The notes under the pieces were generated by a model. It was given only the letters and a program-made list of their open reading frames with translations, was not told the origin of the DNA and ran no database searches. From assembly GCF_025362475.1 (NCBI RefSeq), contig NZ_JANYGH010000034.1:1-64000 (forward strand): a stretch of 64,000 nt of DNA, written 5' to 3'. The position numbers were made by a program, and so were the translations under genes. The stretch comes from Mucilaginibacter sp. (GTDB lineage: Bacteria > Bacteroidota > Bacteroidia > Sphingobacteriales > Sphingobacteriaceae). This document shows positions 8,443 to 17,805 of the stretch, in pieces (within the stretch, counting starts at the first letter, position 1; each line of letters begins with the position of its first letter).

Positions 8443-9306
8443 TTAGAAGCCATCCTCTTCGGCTCTCTTCAATTTTCTTTTTTCAACCACTGCCGATACC
8501 AGGATACCTACTTCATATAAAACAAACAATGGGATACTTACCACGGTCATGGTCATCATATCTGGCGTTGGGGTAACAACGGCCGCTACAATCATAATGG
8601 CAACTATGGCATAGCGCCTGGTATCGCGCATAAACTTAGCTGTAAGTATACCAAGGCTTGATAGCACATAAACCAATATAGGCAACTCAAATACTACGCC
8701 TGTTGCAAGGGTTAATGTTGCTACTGATGAAATGTAGGAATCGATATCAAATAAGTTTTTGATGGATGCACTCACGGTATAACCAGATAAGAAGTTTATC
8801 GACTCGGGAGTGATTACATAATAACCGAACATAACCCCTGTAATAAACAGGCCGGTTGCATAAAATACAAAACCAGACGCTGCTTTACGTTCCTTTTCAT
8901 GCAGGGCCGGGCGGATAAAGCGCCACAACTCAAACAACAAATAAGGGAAGCCTAAAGTTATACCGATTAATAATGACGAGTTAATTTGCAGGGTAAACTG
9001 CCCGGCCATCTCCGTATTTATAAGCTGGATATTAATTTTATCGATACAAAAGCCAGGGCGGTGCAAGGCATCACCCAAAGCGCAAAGCATCCGGTACGTC
9101 CAGAAGGTTGGCTTGCTGGGGCCCATGATAACGGTATCAAATATCCAGTCGTAATAATAAAACACAACACTGGTAAATACTACAATGGCTATAGAAGCCC
9201 GTATCAAATGCCATCTTAAAGCTTCAATGTGATCGAAGAAAGACATTTCTGCCTCCATCGTTTTACCTTTATCTTTTATGGCTTTAATTAATTTATTGTC
9301 GCTCAT
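8443..9306 (-). CDS. tatC: Twin-arginine translocase subunit TatC
   Basis: 287 residues with six predicted membrane helices. The N-terminal cytosolic segment has EMSFFDHIEALRWHL, the TatC equivalent of the LxEHLxELRxRL motif, and helix 3-4 has FPYLLFELWRFIRPAL(hydrophilic) with the conserved FxxPAL. TatC is the receptor for twin-arginine signal peptides. An insertion of about 30 residues in the first periplasmic loop (LHRPGFCIDKINIQ region) is usual in Bacteroidota. No tatA or tatB is adjacent. A clear terminator follows. Confidence 0.95.
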   Translation of the reverse strand: MSDNKLIKAIKDKGKTMEAEMSFFDHIEALRWHLIRASIAIVVFTSVVFYYYDWIFDTVIMGPSKPTFWTYRMLCALGDALHRPGFCIDKINIQLINTEMAGQFTLQINSSLLIGITLGFPYLLFELWRFIRPALHEKERKAASGFVFYATGLFITGVMFGYYVITPESINFLSGYTVSASIKNLFDIDSYISSVATLTLATGVVFELPILVYVLSSLGILTAKFMRDTRRYAIVAIMIVAAVVTPTPDMMTMTVVSIPLFVLYEVGILVSAVVEKRKLKRAEEDGF

Positions 9307-9382
9307 TGTATATTTAAATACCGCTGTATAAACGCTATTGTGCTAAGTACGTTTTATTATATGAAGATAGTTTGAATTTAAA

Positions 9383-10717
9383 TTACATTTCAAACGTTTC
9401 CATAAATTTAGTAGTAAAGTTACCCGCGCGGAAGTTTGGATCCTGCAATAATTTCAGGTGAAAAGGTATGGTTGTTTTTACCCCTTCAATAACAAACTCG
9501 CTTAAAGCGCGCTCCATGGTACATAAAGCCTCATCACGGGTTTGGGCACAGCAAATTACTTTTGCTATCATGGAATCATAGTTTGGCGGTATCACATAGC
9601 CAGTATACACATGGGTATCAATACGCACACCATGACCACCCGGTGAGTGAAAATTGGTTATTTTACCCGGTGAAGGGCGGAAATTATTGTAAGGATCTTC
9701 GGCGTTGATACGGCACTCAATGGCATGCATTGTTGGCTCGTAATTTTTACCGGAGATAGGGATACCCGAGGCTACTTTGATCTGCTCTTTGATCAGGTCA
9801 AAGTTGATAACCTCTTCGGTTACCGGGTGCTCTACCTGGATCCGGGTGTTCATCTCCATGAAGTAGAAATTGCGGTCTTTATCAACCAAAAACTCTACTG
9901 TACCGGCTCCTTCGTATTTTACGGCTTTCGCGCCTTTAATAGCAGCTTCGCCCATTTTTTTCCGAAGTTTTTCGGTCATAAACGGTGATGGAGATTCTTC
10001 AACCAGCTTTTGGTGACGGCGCTGAATAGAGCAATCACGCTCAGACAAGTGGCATACTTTACCATACTGATCGCCCACTACCTGGATCTCGATGTGGCGC
10101 GGATCCTGAACATATTTTTCAAGATACAAGCCATCGTTACCAAAGGCAGCGCCAGATTCTGCACGGGCAGAATCCCAGGCATTCTCAAATTCCTCATCTT
10201 TCCAAACAATACGCATACCACGACCACCACCACCGGCTGTAGCTTTTAATATTACAGGATAACCAATTTTATTGGCTATCGCGATGCCCGATTTAATATC
10301 AGTAAGTAAACCATCAGAACCGGGTACAATTGGTACGCCTGCTTTTTTCATGGTTTCTTTAGCCGAAGCCTTATCGCCCATGGAGTTGATCTGATCGGCT
10401 GTAGCCCCGATGAATTTAATTCCATAATCAGCACAAATGGCCGAGAATTTCGCATTTTCTGACAGGAAACCATAACCCGGATGTATCGCATCCGCGTTGG
10501 TAAGCTCGGCAGCCGAAATGATATTAGGAATACTTAAGTAAGAATCGCGGCTTGGTGGGGGGCCTATACAAACAGCTTCATCAGCAAAACGTACATGAAG
10601 GCTATCGCGGTCGGCAGTTGAATAAACAGCTACGGTTTTAATACCCATCTCTTTACAGGTACGGATAATTCGCAAGGCGATTTCGCCCCGGTTAGCTATT
10701 AATATTTTTTTAAACAT
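9383..10717 (-). CDS. accC: Acetyl-CoA carboxylase, biotin carboxylase subunit
   Basis: 444 residues from the ATG at 10717; an upstream in-frame ATG at 10750 would add 11 residues encoded by a repeat tract and is unlikely. The start [20 protein letters not shown] is the family signature. The ATP-grasp glycine loop ([11 protein letters not shown]), the bicarbonate/biotin site ([18 protein letters not shown]) and [14 protein letters not shown] are all present. With AccB it carboxylates biotin, the first step of malonyl-CoA synthesis for fatty acids. It follows accB, fabH and plsX on the same strand. Confidence 0.97.
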   Translation of the reverse strand: MFKKILIANRGEIALRIIRTCKEMGIKTVAVYSTADRDSLHVRFADEAVCIGPPPSRDSYLSIPNIISAAELTNADAIHPGYGFLSENAKFSAICADYGIKFIGATADQINSMGDKASAKETMKKAGVPIVPGSDGLLTDIKSGIAIANKIGYPVILKATAGGGGRGMRIVWKDEEFENAWDSARAESGAAFGNDGLYLEKYVQDPRHIEIQVVGDQYGKVCHLSERDCSIQRRHQKLVEESPSPFMTEKLRKKMGEAAIKGAKAVKYEGAGTVEFLVDKDRNFYFMEMNTRIQVEHPVTEEVINFDLIKEQIKVASGIPISGKNYEPTMHAIECRINAEDPYNNFRPSPGKITNFHSPGGHGVRIDTHVYTGYVIPPNYDSMIAKVICCAQTRDEALCTMERALSEFVIEGVKTTIPFHLKLLQDPNFRAGNFTTKFMETFEM

Positions 10718-10721
10718 GATT

Positions 10722-10858
10722 TCTTTGATGTGCAAATTACAAATGTGCAAATATGCAGATGAAAAATACTAATGAATGATGTTAGAATATGTAAACCACA
10801 AATGTGCAAATGAATTAAAAATCATTTGCACATCTGAAATCTGCACATCTGCACATCG
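10722..10858. repeat. 'aatgtgcaaat / catctgcacat' word tract between accB and accC
   Basis: The spacer holds several degenerate copies of aaatgtgcaaat and, near its right end, the complement catctgcacatctgcacat. The two halves face each other. No terminator T-run is seen, so accB and accC could still be co-transcribed. Confidence 0.6.
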
Positions 10859-11326
10859 TTATATAGGTTCTACTAAAAATAAAGGCTGGTCGTACTCTAC
10901 AGGTGATGAATTATCAACAAGTACTTTTACAATACGGCCGGATATTTCTGATTCGATCTCATTAAAAAGCTTCATGGCTTCAATGATACAAACCACACTT
11001 CCGGTTTTAATTTCATCGCCAACATTTACAAACAATGGCTTATCAGGACTTGCAGAACGGTAAAAAGTACCGATCATTGGCGATTTGATAGTAAGATACT
11101 TAGATGTATCCGGACCAACTGGTGCTGCCGGTGCCACTGGCTCGGCTGCAACCGGGGCAGCTACCAATGCAGGTGCAGTTTGCGCCGGGATGCTGGCGTG
11201 AATAAGTTGCGGCTGAGTCTCGTTGGTTTTAATCGTGATCTTGAAATCTTTCTGCTCAATTGACACTTCGTTTACGCCAGACTTTGACACAAAGCGAATA
11301 AGGTCCTGAATTTGTTTAATATCCAT
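10859..11326 (-). CDS. accB: Acetyl-CoA carboxylase biotin carboxyl carrier protein
   Basis: 155 residues. A short helical N-terminus is followed by an alanine/proline-rich linker (about residues 40-75) and the biotinyl domain, with the EAMKL motif at residues 116-120; K119 carries biotin. The C-terminus VEYDQPLFLVEPI is typical. The product shuttles carboxybiotin between AccC and the carboxyltransferase. It lies downstream of fabH and upstream of accC in transcription order, separated from each by word tracts. Confidence 0.97.
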   Translation of the reverse strand: MDIKQIQDLIRFVSKSGVNEVSIEQKDFKITIKTNETQPQLIHASIPAQTAPALVAAPVAAEPVAPAAPVGPDTSKYLTIKSPMIGTFYRSASPDKPLFVNVGDEIKTGSVVCIIEAMKLFNEIESEISGRIVKVLVDNSSPVEYDQPLFLVEPI

Positions 11327-11369
11327 AGTTGGGATTAATTGGTTGGGGACAAAGTTATATCTAAGTTAT

Positions 11370-11583
11370 ACAAATGTATGCAAATGTGCAGATTACAGAT
11401 GTGCAAATACAGATGTATAAATTTGTTTAATTATTTATCAATTAGGTATTATTAACGTTTAATAACAGGCAGATGTTTTAAATTTTTGACATGTGCATCT
11501 TCCCTTTTTTCATCTGCACATTTGAAATCTGAAATCCGCATTTTTTTTCCATCTGCACCTAAGCACATCTGAAATTTGCACAT
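11370..11583. repeat. 'gatgtgcaaat' word tract between fabH and accB
   Basis: About 210 bp between fabH and accB, with words such as aaatgtgcagattacagatg on the left and catctgcacatttgaaatctg on the right. These are the same words as at 8237-8335 and 10722-10858, again arranged as facing halves. No ORF or hairpin with a T-run was identified. Confidence 0.6.
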
Positions 11584-12573
11584 TTAATACGCCCACCTTA
11601 AATAGATGCTACCCCATGTAAAGCCCCCGCCAAAGGCAGCCAAGATAAGGGTATCACCTTTTTTAAATTTACTTTCCCACTCCCATAAGCATAATGGGAT
11701 GGTACCGTTTGTGGTATTGCCGTAACGTTCAATGTTGATGATCACTTTATCATCGCTTAAGCCAGTGCGCCTTGCGGTAGCATCAATAATGCGCTTGTTG
11801 GCCTGGTGTGGCACCAGCCATGCAACATCATCGGCAGTCAGGTTATTGCGCTCCATCACTTCATGAGCTACATCGGCCATGTTAGTAACAGCAAATTTGA
11901 AAACAGCCTGGCCTTCCTGGTAAGCATAGTGCTCACGGGCATCAACAGTTTCATGTGATGCAGGTTTTATAGAGCCGCCTGCTTTTTGGTGCAGGTAAGC
12001 AACGCCGGAGCCATCGCTTTTTAATATGGAATCCATGATCCCGTTACCTTCGTCATTGGGTTCAAGCAAAACTGCACCGCAGCCATCGCCAAAAATAATG
12101 CAGGTAGCACGATCCTGGTAATTGGTTATTGATGACATTTTATCGCCGCCAACTACCAATACTTTTTTATGCTTTCCGCTTTCAATAAACTGTGAACCGG
12201 TTGCAAGGCCAAATATAAAGCCCGAGCATGCGGCAGAAAGATCATATCCCCAGGCATTTTTAGCGCCTATTTTATTAGCTAAAATATTGGCCGTGGCCGG
12301 GAAAACATAATCGGGTGTAGTGGTGCAAAAAATGATAAGGTCGATTTCCTCGGCACCGATGCCGCGTTTTTTTAACAACGCCTGCACGGCGGGTACTGCC
12401 AGATCAGATGTACCCAAACCTTCGCCCTTTAATATACGGCGCTCCTTAATGCCAGTACGGCTAACAATCCACTCGTCATTAGTATCAACCAATGTTTCCA
12501 GTTCCTGGTTGGTTAACACATAGTCGGGCACGTAACCATGTACAGCAGTAATAGCGGCATGAATTTTACTCAT
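11584..12573 (-). CDS. fabH: Beta-ketoacyl-ACP synthase III
   Basis: 329 residues. The catalytic cysteine is C116 in DLSAACSGF, the histidine lies in [11 protein letters not shown] and the asparagine in [10 protein letters not shown], which complete the KAS III Cys-His-Asn triad. The enzyme condenses an acyl-CoA primer with malonyl-ACP to begin fatty acid synthesis. The N-terminal [16 protein letters not shown] is the CoA-binding signature. It follows plsX by 10 bp, a widespread plsX-fabH pairing, so it is co-transcribed with it. Confidence 0.97.
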   Translation of the reverse strand: MSKIHAAITAVHGYVPDYVLTNQELETLVDTNDEWIVSRTGIKERRILKGEGLGTSDLAVPAVQALLKKRGIGAEEIDLIIFCTTTPDYVFPATANILANKIGAKNAWGYDLSAACSGFIFGLATGSQFIESGKHKKVLVVGGDKMSSITNYQDRATCIIFGDGCGAVLLEPNDEGNGIMDSILKSDGSGVAYLHQKAGGSIKPASHETVDAREHYAYQEGQAVFKFAVTNMADVAHEVMERNNLTADDVAWLVPHQANKRIIDATARRTGLSDDKVIINIERYGNTTNGTIPLCLWEWESKFKKGDTLILAAFGGGFTWGSIYLRWAY

Positions 12574-12583
12574 CTTTATATTT

Positions 12584-13522
12584 TTACTGAAAAGCTTGTT
12601 TTATTTTATCAACCAGGCAGCTCTCAACCATGTTTTTTGATAAAAGCACCATGTTTTTAATAGCCTCTGGGGTTGATATCCCGTGGCCAACAACAACAGG
12701 GGCATTTACACCCAAGATAGGGCTGCCACCATATTGTTCATAGTTAAACCTATCAAAAAACTCATCCTTAAATTGTTTTTTTTGCGTAATAACGTAAAAA
12801 GTTTCGGCAAGCTTTAGTATTACATTACCTGTAAAACCATCGCATACAAAAACATCGGCCCCTTCGCTAAACAGGTCGCGGCCTTCAACATTACCAACAA
12901 AATTAAACAGCTTGGTTTCTTTCATTAACGGATAAGTGGCCTGGGAAAGGATATTTCCCTTCTCTTCCTCCTCACCAATATTCATAAGCGCTACACGCGG
13001 ATTATTAATATTGTATACCGCCTGGGCAAATAAACTGCCCAATACGCCAAATTGCAATAAAACTTCGGGTTTGCAATCGGCATTGGCACCTACATCCAAC
13101 AAAATACCCAAACCCCCTTTAAGCTTGGGTACAATAGTTGTCATTGCAGGGCGTACTACACCTGGAATGGTTTTAACGCTAAACATAGCGCCAACCAGCA
13201 TAGCACCAGTATTCCCCGCCGACGAGAAAGCCTGAATTTTACCCTCTTTAAGCAATTGAAAACCAACCGAAATGCTCGAATTTGGTTTTTGAACAATAGC
13301 TTTTGTGGGATGTTCGCCCATGCCAATCACTTCGGTTGTATGAACAAACTCGAAATGATCGGGGCTAACATTATTTTCCTGAAGAATAGTAGCAGCTACT
13401 TCTTTATCTCCAATAAGTACCAGTTTTTGGTCAGCAGATAAAGCCTTATAAGCTTCGATTGCTCCTAAAACAGTTGCTTTGGGAGCAAAATCACCGCCCA
13501 TAATATCTAAGCCAATCTTCAT
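12584..13522 (-). CDS. plsX: Phosphate acyltransferase PlsX
   Basis: 312 residues. The opening [20 protein letters not shown] and the interior [18 protein letters not shown] are family signatures, and [11 protein letters not shown] and [12 protein letters not shown] are also conserved. PlsX makes acyl-phosphate from acyl-ACP for phospholipid synthesis and is a peripheral membrane enzyme. It lies 16 bp after rpmF and 10 bp before fabH, the classic rpmF-plsX-fabH cluster. Confidence 0.97.
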   Translation of the reverse strand: MKIGLDIMGGDFAPKATVLGAIEAYKALSADQKLVLIGDKEVAATILQENNVSPDHFEFVHTTEVIGMGEHPTKAIVQKPNSSISVGFQLLKEGKIQAFSSAGNTGAMLVGAMFSVKTIPGVVRPAMTTIVPKLKGGLGILLDVGANADCKPEVLLQFGVLGSLFAQAVYNINNPRVALMNIGEEEEKGNILSQATYPLMKETKLFNFVGNVEGRDLFSEGADVFVCDGFTGNVILKLAETFYVITQKKQFKDEFFDRFNYEQYGGSPILGVNAPVVVGHGISTPEAIKNMVLLSKNMVESCLVDKIKQAFQ

Positions 13523-13538
13523 TTTCAGAAAATTAAAC

Positions 13539-13730
13539 TTATGCTACTGCTGCTTTCTCAATAAGTACTTTACCGTTATAGTAAAGGTTACCATCAACAG
13601 TATAAGCTCTGTGCGGCAAGTGGATTGCACCTGTAGTTTGACAGGTAGTTAATGATGGCGCTACAGCTTTGTAATGTGTTCTGCGCTTATCTCTTCTTGA
13701 TTTGGATATTTTACGTTTTGGATGTGGCAT
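13539..13730 (-). CDS. rpmF: 50S ribosomal protein L32
   Basis: 63 residues. The start [20 protein letters not shown] is the L32 signature. The body keeps a single cysteine (TTCQTTGAI) rather than two CxxC pairs, so it is the zinc-independent form. It lies between the DUF177 gene and plsX, as in most bacteria. This placement couples ribosome and lipid gene expression. Confidence 0.97.
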   Translation of the reverse strand: MPHPKRKISKSRRDKRRTHYKAVAPSLTTCQTTGAIHLPHRAYTVDGNLYYNGKVLIEKAAVA

Positions 13731-13746
13731 GATCCTGTTATATTTA

Positions 13747-14292
13747 TTATTTATTTATTTTCTTGAGTACATCCCACCGTGGGTCTGTATGCTCGGTTTG
13801 TTCTTCGTTTCCTGAAAGGTTTTTCAACTTTTCAAGCATTTCTGTATCACAATATGAAGTGTTACCCTCATCGTTACACACCGATATAAATGGCATGGCA
13901 ACGTTAATGTATTCATATATTAACCCTGCGATATTGATCTCATGATCATTTTTACTAAGGGTGATGATCTCATCATCTTCATCAATAGGCTCCTCGCTAA
14001 ACTTAGCAATCTGTTGTTCGGTAATATCCAACACTTGTGGATATTGGGCCAAACACCTGTCGCAGTTTGCATCAACGGTGCCTTTGATCACAAAATTCAG
14101 GATGATCATTGTTTCCTGTTTGTCCAAATCTACAGAGCACTGCAAGTTAGCCTTTTTAACCAGTGAATATTCAAATTCGTTAAAAAAAGCATCGTCAACA
14201 GCAAATTCAAACTGGTGTTTCCCCAGCTTAAGTCCTGTAAAAGGAATCGAATATGTTCTAAGCGATTTCAATGAGCAACAATTAGCCCGCAA
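13747..14292 (-). CDS. YceD/DUF177 family protein
   Basis: Up to 181 residues. The conserved part begins [20 protein letters not shown] and includes the paired cysteines [10 protein letters not shown] typical of the DUF177 fold. In plants and bacteria this family is linked to 23S rRNA processing, and the gene nearly always precedes rpmF. The start is uncertain: the ATG at 14292 gives an odd leader (MRANCCS), whereas a TTG at 14271 would start LKSLRTYS, which fits the family better. The 3' end is 16 bp from rpmF. Confidence 0.88.
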   Translation of the reverse strand: MRANCCSLKSLRTYSIPFTGLKLGKHQFEFAVDDAFFNEFEYSLVKKANLQCSVDLDKQETMIILNFVIKGTVDANCDRCLAQYPQVLDITEQQIAKFSEEPIDEDDEIITLSKNDHEINIAGLIYEYINVAMPFISVCNDEGNTSYCDTEMLEKLKNLSGNEEQTEHTDPRWDVLKKINK

Positions 14293-14335
14293 ATGTAGGG
14301 AAAAATACCATAAGTGGAAAGTGTTTTTTGAAAAA

Positions 14336-14395
14336 GCTAAAAGGCGGAAGATTCAAAAGGTAAAAGGCGAAAGGTGAAGGGTAAAAGGGTATTAC
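14336..14395. repeat. 'ggtaaaaggcgaaagg' word tract (left of accessory patch)
   Basis: Purine-rich words (aaaaggtaaaaggcgaaagg, tgaagggtaaaaggg). A related tract in the opposite orientation lies at 17806-17842, so the pair brackets the accessory patch 14.4-17.8 kb. Confidence 0.5.
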
Positions 14396-14449
14396 AACGA
14401 TGCCGGTAATCATCGCATTGTTTTAGGTGCTGGAGTGTCCAAATCATAG

Positions 14450-15253
14450 CTAAATTCTAAATTTTATCCAGAGAAAATCACATAACCTCTCTAATTTTTC
14501 ATCAGGTAAGGGTTGTTTGCCGGCCAGGAATAAATCTATTTCTTCTGCGGTACCAACAAAATCCGGTAAATTTTGCGGCGCAATTTCTAACATTTCCATC
14601 TTATATTTCACCACATCCGGCATCTTCAATTCAGGAAGCCCGAGTTTAACTTGTTCATAATGTGCTATCAGGGGTATCAATTCTGCAAGTTCATCAAACT
14701 CAGGCGTGTCCGGCTCCGACTCGAAAACCGCTACCGCCCGGGCTAAAGCTTCTTCATATTGGGTCGCTGGTTTAAAATTTTTATCACTTTCAATATAAGG
14801 CGGTTGGATAGGGGATTCCGACTGCTTAATCGGCCGGGCTATTGCTTGCTGAACAGTTTTACCTGACGATATTTCATTGAAAGAAACTGGAGGCGGGGGA
14901 ATAAGCATCACCTCTGTTATTTTAACACTTACCACACTTTGCAAACCAGGGTTTTCGGCCCGAATTTGATCAATTTGCGCCTGCTCGCGGGCTTTTAGCT
15001 CTTTAATTGAACCTGCCCATACAATATATGTAGTTTTAAGCGGATAGTTGGTACGGCATTCTACCTGGTAATCGCCGTGGCCTACCCCAGCCATAACAGT
15101 GAACAGCTGCTCCATGTGCGGTCTTCCAAGCATATCAACTATGCCTTTGGCCTCACTATCGGGGTGTTCCTTGAGCCATATTAAAAAAGCGGTTTGAGCT
15201 TCGGGATGCTGCCGAATATAATCGGCTATTTTGTTTTTGGCGATAAGATTCAT
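14450..15253 (-). CDS. Single-chain HigB-like / HigA-like toxin-antitoxin fusion
   Basis: 267 residues, no signal peptide. Residues 1-90 resemble HigB mRNA interferases of the RelE fold: MNLIAKNKIADYIRQHPEAQ at the start and, later, NYPLKTTYIVWAGSIKELK, which aligns with the terminal NY...YIRF.GTHKEYD strand of HigB. A proline-rich linker (about 125-165) follows. Residues from about 170 resemble HigA antitoxins: QYEEALARAVAVFESEPDTP, LAELIPLIAHYE, then a degenerate helix-turn-helix region. In HigB the last strand normally ends THKEYD; here it reads SIKELK, so the toxin's active residues look lost. Such proteins are normally two genes. The call rests on pattern memory, so it needs a profile search. 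A truncated copy of the 5' end lies at 16241-16396. Confidence 0.6.
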   Translation of the reverse strand: MNLIAKNKIADYIRQHPEAQTAFLIWLKEHPDSEAKGIVDMLGRPHMEQLFTVMAGVGHGDYQVECRTNYPLKTTYIVWAGSIKELKAREQAQIDQIRAENPGLQSVVSVKITEVMLIPPPPVSFNEISSGKTVQQAIARPIKQSESPIQPPYIESDKNFKPATQYEEALARAVAVFESEPDTPEFDELAELIPLIAHYEQVKLGLPELKMPDVVKYKMEMLEIAPQNLPDFVGTAEEIDLFLAGKQPLPDEKLERLCDFLWIKFRI

Positions 15254-15303
15254 GTGATGTAAAAATTATACCATGTAATTTAGGTCTTTTAATTTAATTG
15301 CCA
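15160..15303. repeat. Direct repeat copy 1 (5' end and upstream of HigB-HigA fusion gene)
   Basis: About 144 bp covering the first 31 codons and about 50 bp upstream of the fusion gene. It matches 16303-16446 at an offset of 1143 bp with scattered mismatches. Similarity stops abruptly at both ends. Confidence 0.85.
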
Positions 15304-15438
15304 GCGCCCCTTGCCATTAACTATTTTATTTGCGGCGACCGGAAGCCGTGTTTCAACTTTTATTTTTCAATCTACATACATAACATACTGAATGTTATTA
15401 ATTTAACTATGAATATCATCAACTTTTATTTATAATTT

Positions 15439-15506
15439 TAACTTTAGTTAGCGGGGCCGACGGATTTCTATTTCCCCCACATTCGTAAGCCCCGAACGTT
15501 ATGTGC
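15439..15506. other. Imperfect hairpin resembling an attC-like recombination site
   Basis: The 374-bp gap 15254-15627 has no gene. Within it, gttagcggggcc (from 15447) and gccccgaacgttat (from 15489) can pair around GGGGC/GCCCC, and AAC and GTT triplets lie outside the stem on the left and right. That outline recalls integron attC sites, but the outer triplets do not match the RYYYAAC and GTTRRRY consensus well. No integrase is present in the window, so this is weak. Confidence 0.2.
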
Positions 15507-15627
15507 TATACTGCAAGCATTCTCTAAACGAACATTGTTTCTCAACACAAATGGAGACCAGAGACCATTTTAAAAACGGGGCGCTTCCGAAAAGCCATAA
15601 GAGTAGGGTAATTCAAACATAACAATC

Positions 15628-15951
15628 ATGAAAAAGTATTTGATTAAAGGAACTTATAACTCCGATGGAGCAAAGGGGTTAATTCAAGAGGGCGGGTCGG
15701 GACGCAGAACTGCCATTGAAAAAATGCTGGAAGGAATGGGAGGTAAAGTGGAGTCCTTTTATTTTGCCTTTGGGGAGGAAGATGTGTACGTTATTGTAGA
15801 ACTCCCTGATGATATTTCTGCAGTGGCTGTTGGGCTAGCAGTTAATGGTTCAGGTCTTGTTAGGATTTCGACCACTGTATTACTTACAGCAGCCGATATT
15901 GACGCAGCATCTAAAAAAACTGTCAGTTACCGGGCTCCGGGTAAAAGCTAA
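15628..15951 (+). CDS. GYD domain protein
   Basis: 107 residues. The protein is one ferredoxin-like GYD domain: it begins MKKYLIKGTYNSDGAKGLI and continues to SFYFAFGEEDVYVIVELPDD, the two strands that define the family. GYD proteins are small cytosolic proteins of unknown function. The gene is isolated and plus strand, between the two direct repeat copies, which suggests it came in with, or between, the duplication. Confidence 0.85.
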   Translation: MKKYLIKGTYNSDGAKGLIQEGGSGRRTAIEKMLEGMGGKVESFYFAFGEEDVYVIVELPDDISAVAVGLAVNGSGLVRISTTVLLTAADIDAASKKTVSYRAPGKS

Positions 15952-16117
15952 CAATAGTATTTTGCTCAATAAATTATATTCATTTGGTTACCAACGAAAG
16001 TACAGCACATTACAAAAGGTTTGGCAAAAGCGGGGCAAAACAATGAAACTGCAGGGAAATCGCGTTTAAAATTTATAGCGGCTTTCCCATCAGTCTGAGG
16101 GAGTATCAAAGTTAAAA

Positions 16118-16167
16118 AGCAGATGAGATGCCGGTCCGTCGGCTGACGGATCGGCATCTCATCTGCT
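16118..16167. repeat. 23-bp-stem hairpin
   Basis: Arms agcagatgagatgccg... and its complement form a 23-bp stem with a single G-T pair and a 4-base loop (ggct). It lies downstream of the GYD gene with no T-run directly after it. This stretch, 15952-16240, has no supported gene. Confidence 0.8.
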
Positions 16168-16240
16168 AAGTGTACTTCATGCAGGTTGCCTGTCCTGTGG
16201 GGTCCCGAAAAAAGTTCGGAATGACTTTCTTTTTTATAAG

Positions 16241-16396
16241 TTATATAAGCCCCCGCTGTTCGAAGTCGGAGACATTCAAACAACGGGGATACTTCAGATA
16301 GCAAGGGTGTTCCTTGAGACATATTAAAAAAGCGGTTTGGGCTTCGGGATGCTGCCTAATATAATCGACTATTTTGTTTTTGGCGATCAGGTTCAT
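16241..16396 (-). pseudogene. Truncated duplicate of the HigB-HigA fusion gene 5' end
   Basis: The reading starts MNLIAKNKIVDYIRQHPEAQ and is nearly identical to the fusion gene for its first 31 codons, then diverges and hits a stop after 51 codons. The upstream 50 bp also match. The copy lacks both the RelE-like strands and the antitoxin half, so it is a remnant. The site of divergence is followed by an inverted pair (ccccgctgtt / aacaacgggg). Confidence 0.8.
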
Positions 16397-16446
16397 TTGA
16401 TGTATAAATTACCAATGTAATTTAGGCCTTTTAATTTAATTGCCAT
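16303..16446. repeat. Direct repeat copy 2
   Basis: Partner of 15160-15303, same orientation. Both copies contain the shared upstream word taatttaattgcca. The 1.0-kb segment between the copies holds the attC-like hairpin, the GYD gene and the 23-bp-stem hairpin. From 16447 to 16762 no gene is seen. Confidence 0.85.
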
Positions 16447-16623
16447 TTCCGCGATATAAAATATTTTTTTCTTCCAAATCGAATATCAGATATTAATTAC
16501 CTGTTAAATAGTTTTTTACTTGCGGGTACATCCAACCCGAAATCCTCGATGATTAATTTCGTCGCGGCGTTTCATCTTAGTAAAGTTGAGATTTTTGTGA
16601 AAGTTGACTATGTGTAGACTATA

Positions 16624-16668
16624 TTTACGTCGCTTAATTTGATTATGAATTAAATTAAGCGACGTAAA
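16624..16668. repeat. Perfect 17-bp inverted repeat, 11-nt loop
   Basis: Arms tttacgtcgcttaattt and aaattaagcgacgtaaa are exact reverse complements. It lies 95 bp before the lipoprotein start, so it could be an operator or an attenuating hairpin; the sequence alone does not choose. Confidence 0.75.
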
Positions 16669-16762
16669 CAAATTATGCTAATCAATATTGCTACCCAAAT
16701 TACGCATGGGAGCTAATAATGCCATAGTTGCGCCATACCTTATTAATTCGAAATACGATACA

Positions 16763-17203
16763 ATGAAAAAAAACCTAACCTCGTTGGCATTCCTATGCCT
16801 AATGGCCTTTTCCGGCTGCAAAAAATCTGATAGTACTCCGCCCACTCAAACCATTGATCCACCTGCTAAAATTGATTACAGTATTGCAAATGCCAACGGA
16901 TTGCAATTAGCTGTAAGTAACCTTACTGCCAAAACTTCTATAACAATATTTGTTACTGATTATAACAGACCAACTGATACGCTAATGAAAATTAGTAATC
17001 TGTACGGCAACAAATCATATTATACTAAAGATGTGTCTAAAGGGCAAAAGTGTAGCATATTTATAAATTCCAACGTGGTAGCTGATGTGGCTAATAATGG
17101 TACCGGTATAATAACTTTTTATTACAAAAGCGAAATACTTGGTATAAATGCGGGAAACTTTAGTTATCCCGCCGGTAAGGGAACTACAGTAGTTATACCG
17201 TGA
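16763..17203 (+). CDS. Hypothetical lipoprotein
   Basis: 146 residues from the ATG at 16763; an upstream ATG at 16688 would add a hydrophilic leader before the signal peptide. A lipobox FSGC ends the signal peptide around residue 19, so the mature protein is a lipoprotein. The mature part is beta-rich with repeated Thr/Asn patches and ends in VVIP; I recognise no family. It carries no neighbour link beyond lying in the accessory patch. Confidence 0.7.
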   Translation: MKKNLTSLAFLCLMAFSGCKKSDSTPPTQTIDPPAKIDYSIANANGLQLAVSNLTAKTSITIFVTDYNRPTDTLMKISNLYGNKSYYTKDVSKGQKCSIFINSNVVADVANNGTGIITFYYKSEILGINAGNFSYPAGKGTTVVIP

Positions 17204-17236
17204 ACATGAAAAAGATACTAAAAGGCGGTGGATTGG

Positions 17237-17745
17237 ATGAAAAAAACCGATGTATCTGATTTAATCAAACTGTACTTCGCAGACAGTGATAATTCAGTAT
17301 GGTATGAGGTCAATCAAGATATAGACAAATATTTTGAGTTAATGAAAAAAATGGACCCATTAATAGTTTTGTTAACTAAACTCCTTTAAATACCCGATAC
17401 GATAGCAATTGGAATTATTTATCTCTTATCAAAGTTGAAATTACATTGAGTAAAAAAGGGTGGGATTTTTATAAGAAAAACCCAAAAGCTTTAAATCCCA
17501 TTTGGCTCGACAAAATTCTAAATTTCATAAAAGTATCAGCTTCTATAGCAACTATATTAGGTGGTTTAATTGCTGGATATGAGTTTTTCAACAAGCATAA
17601 TGACAAGCCCTTAGAAAAGCCACAATCAGATAAAAAACAAAAGTTATCAACCCACAAAAGCATATCCCCGCAAAATCAACTCCCAAAACATTACTCTCGG
17701 ACTCGTCCCGTAGATAATGCTCATCTTTTGGAGATAGCGCATTAA
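17237..17745 (+). pseudogene. Probable frameshifted small membrane protein gene
   Basis: The first frame gives 50 codons from ATG 17237 (MKKTDVSDLIKLYFADSDNS onward) and stops at 17387-17389. A second frame is open from 17380 and reads NTRYDSNWNYLSLIKVEITL, then a membrane helix (SASIATILGGLIAGY) and a basic tail, ending at 17745. A TTG at 17446 is the only candidate start for the second part. The two parts lie in register and read as a single domestic protein broken by an indel near 17350-17385. I do not recognise the family, and two separate small genes cannot be ruled out. Confidence 0.45.
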
Positions 17746-17805
17746 CTACATAGCCGTAAAATAAAAAAATAGGGTATGCAGCACCCGTGAAGACGAAATC
17801 GAAAA

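Noticed and set aside
8237..11583. Possible CRISPR array from the gatgtgcaaat words
   Set aside because: Words are degenerate with no constant repeat length and no spacers; they also reverse direction within a gap.
15966..16322. 118-codon ORF on the minus strand between the direct repeat copies
   Set aside because: It overlaps the remnant of the fusion gene in another frame and the 23-bp-stem hairpin; no family features.
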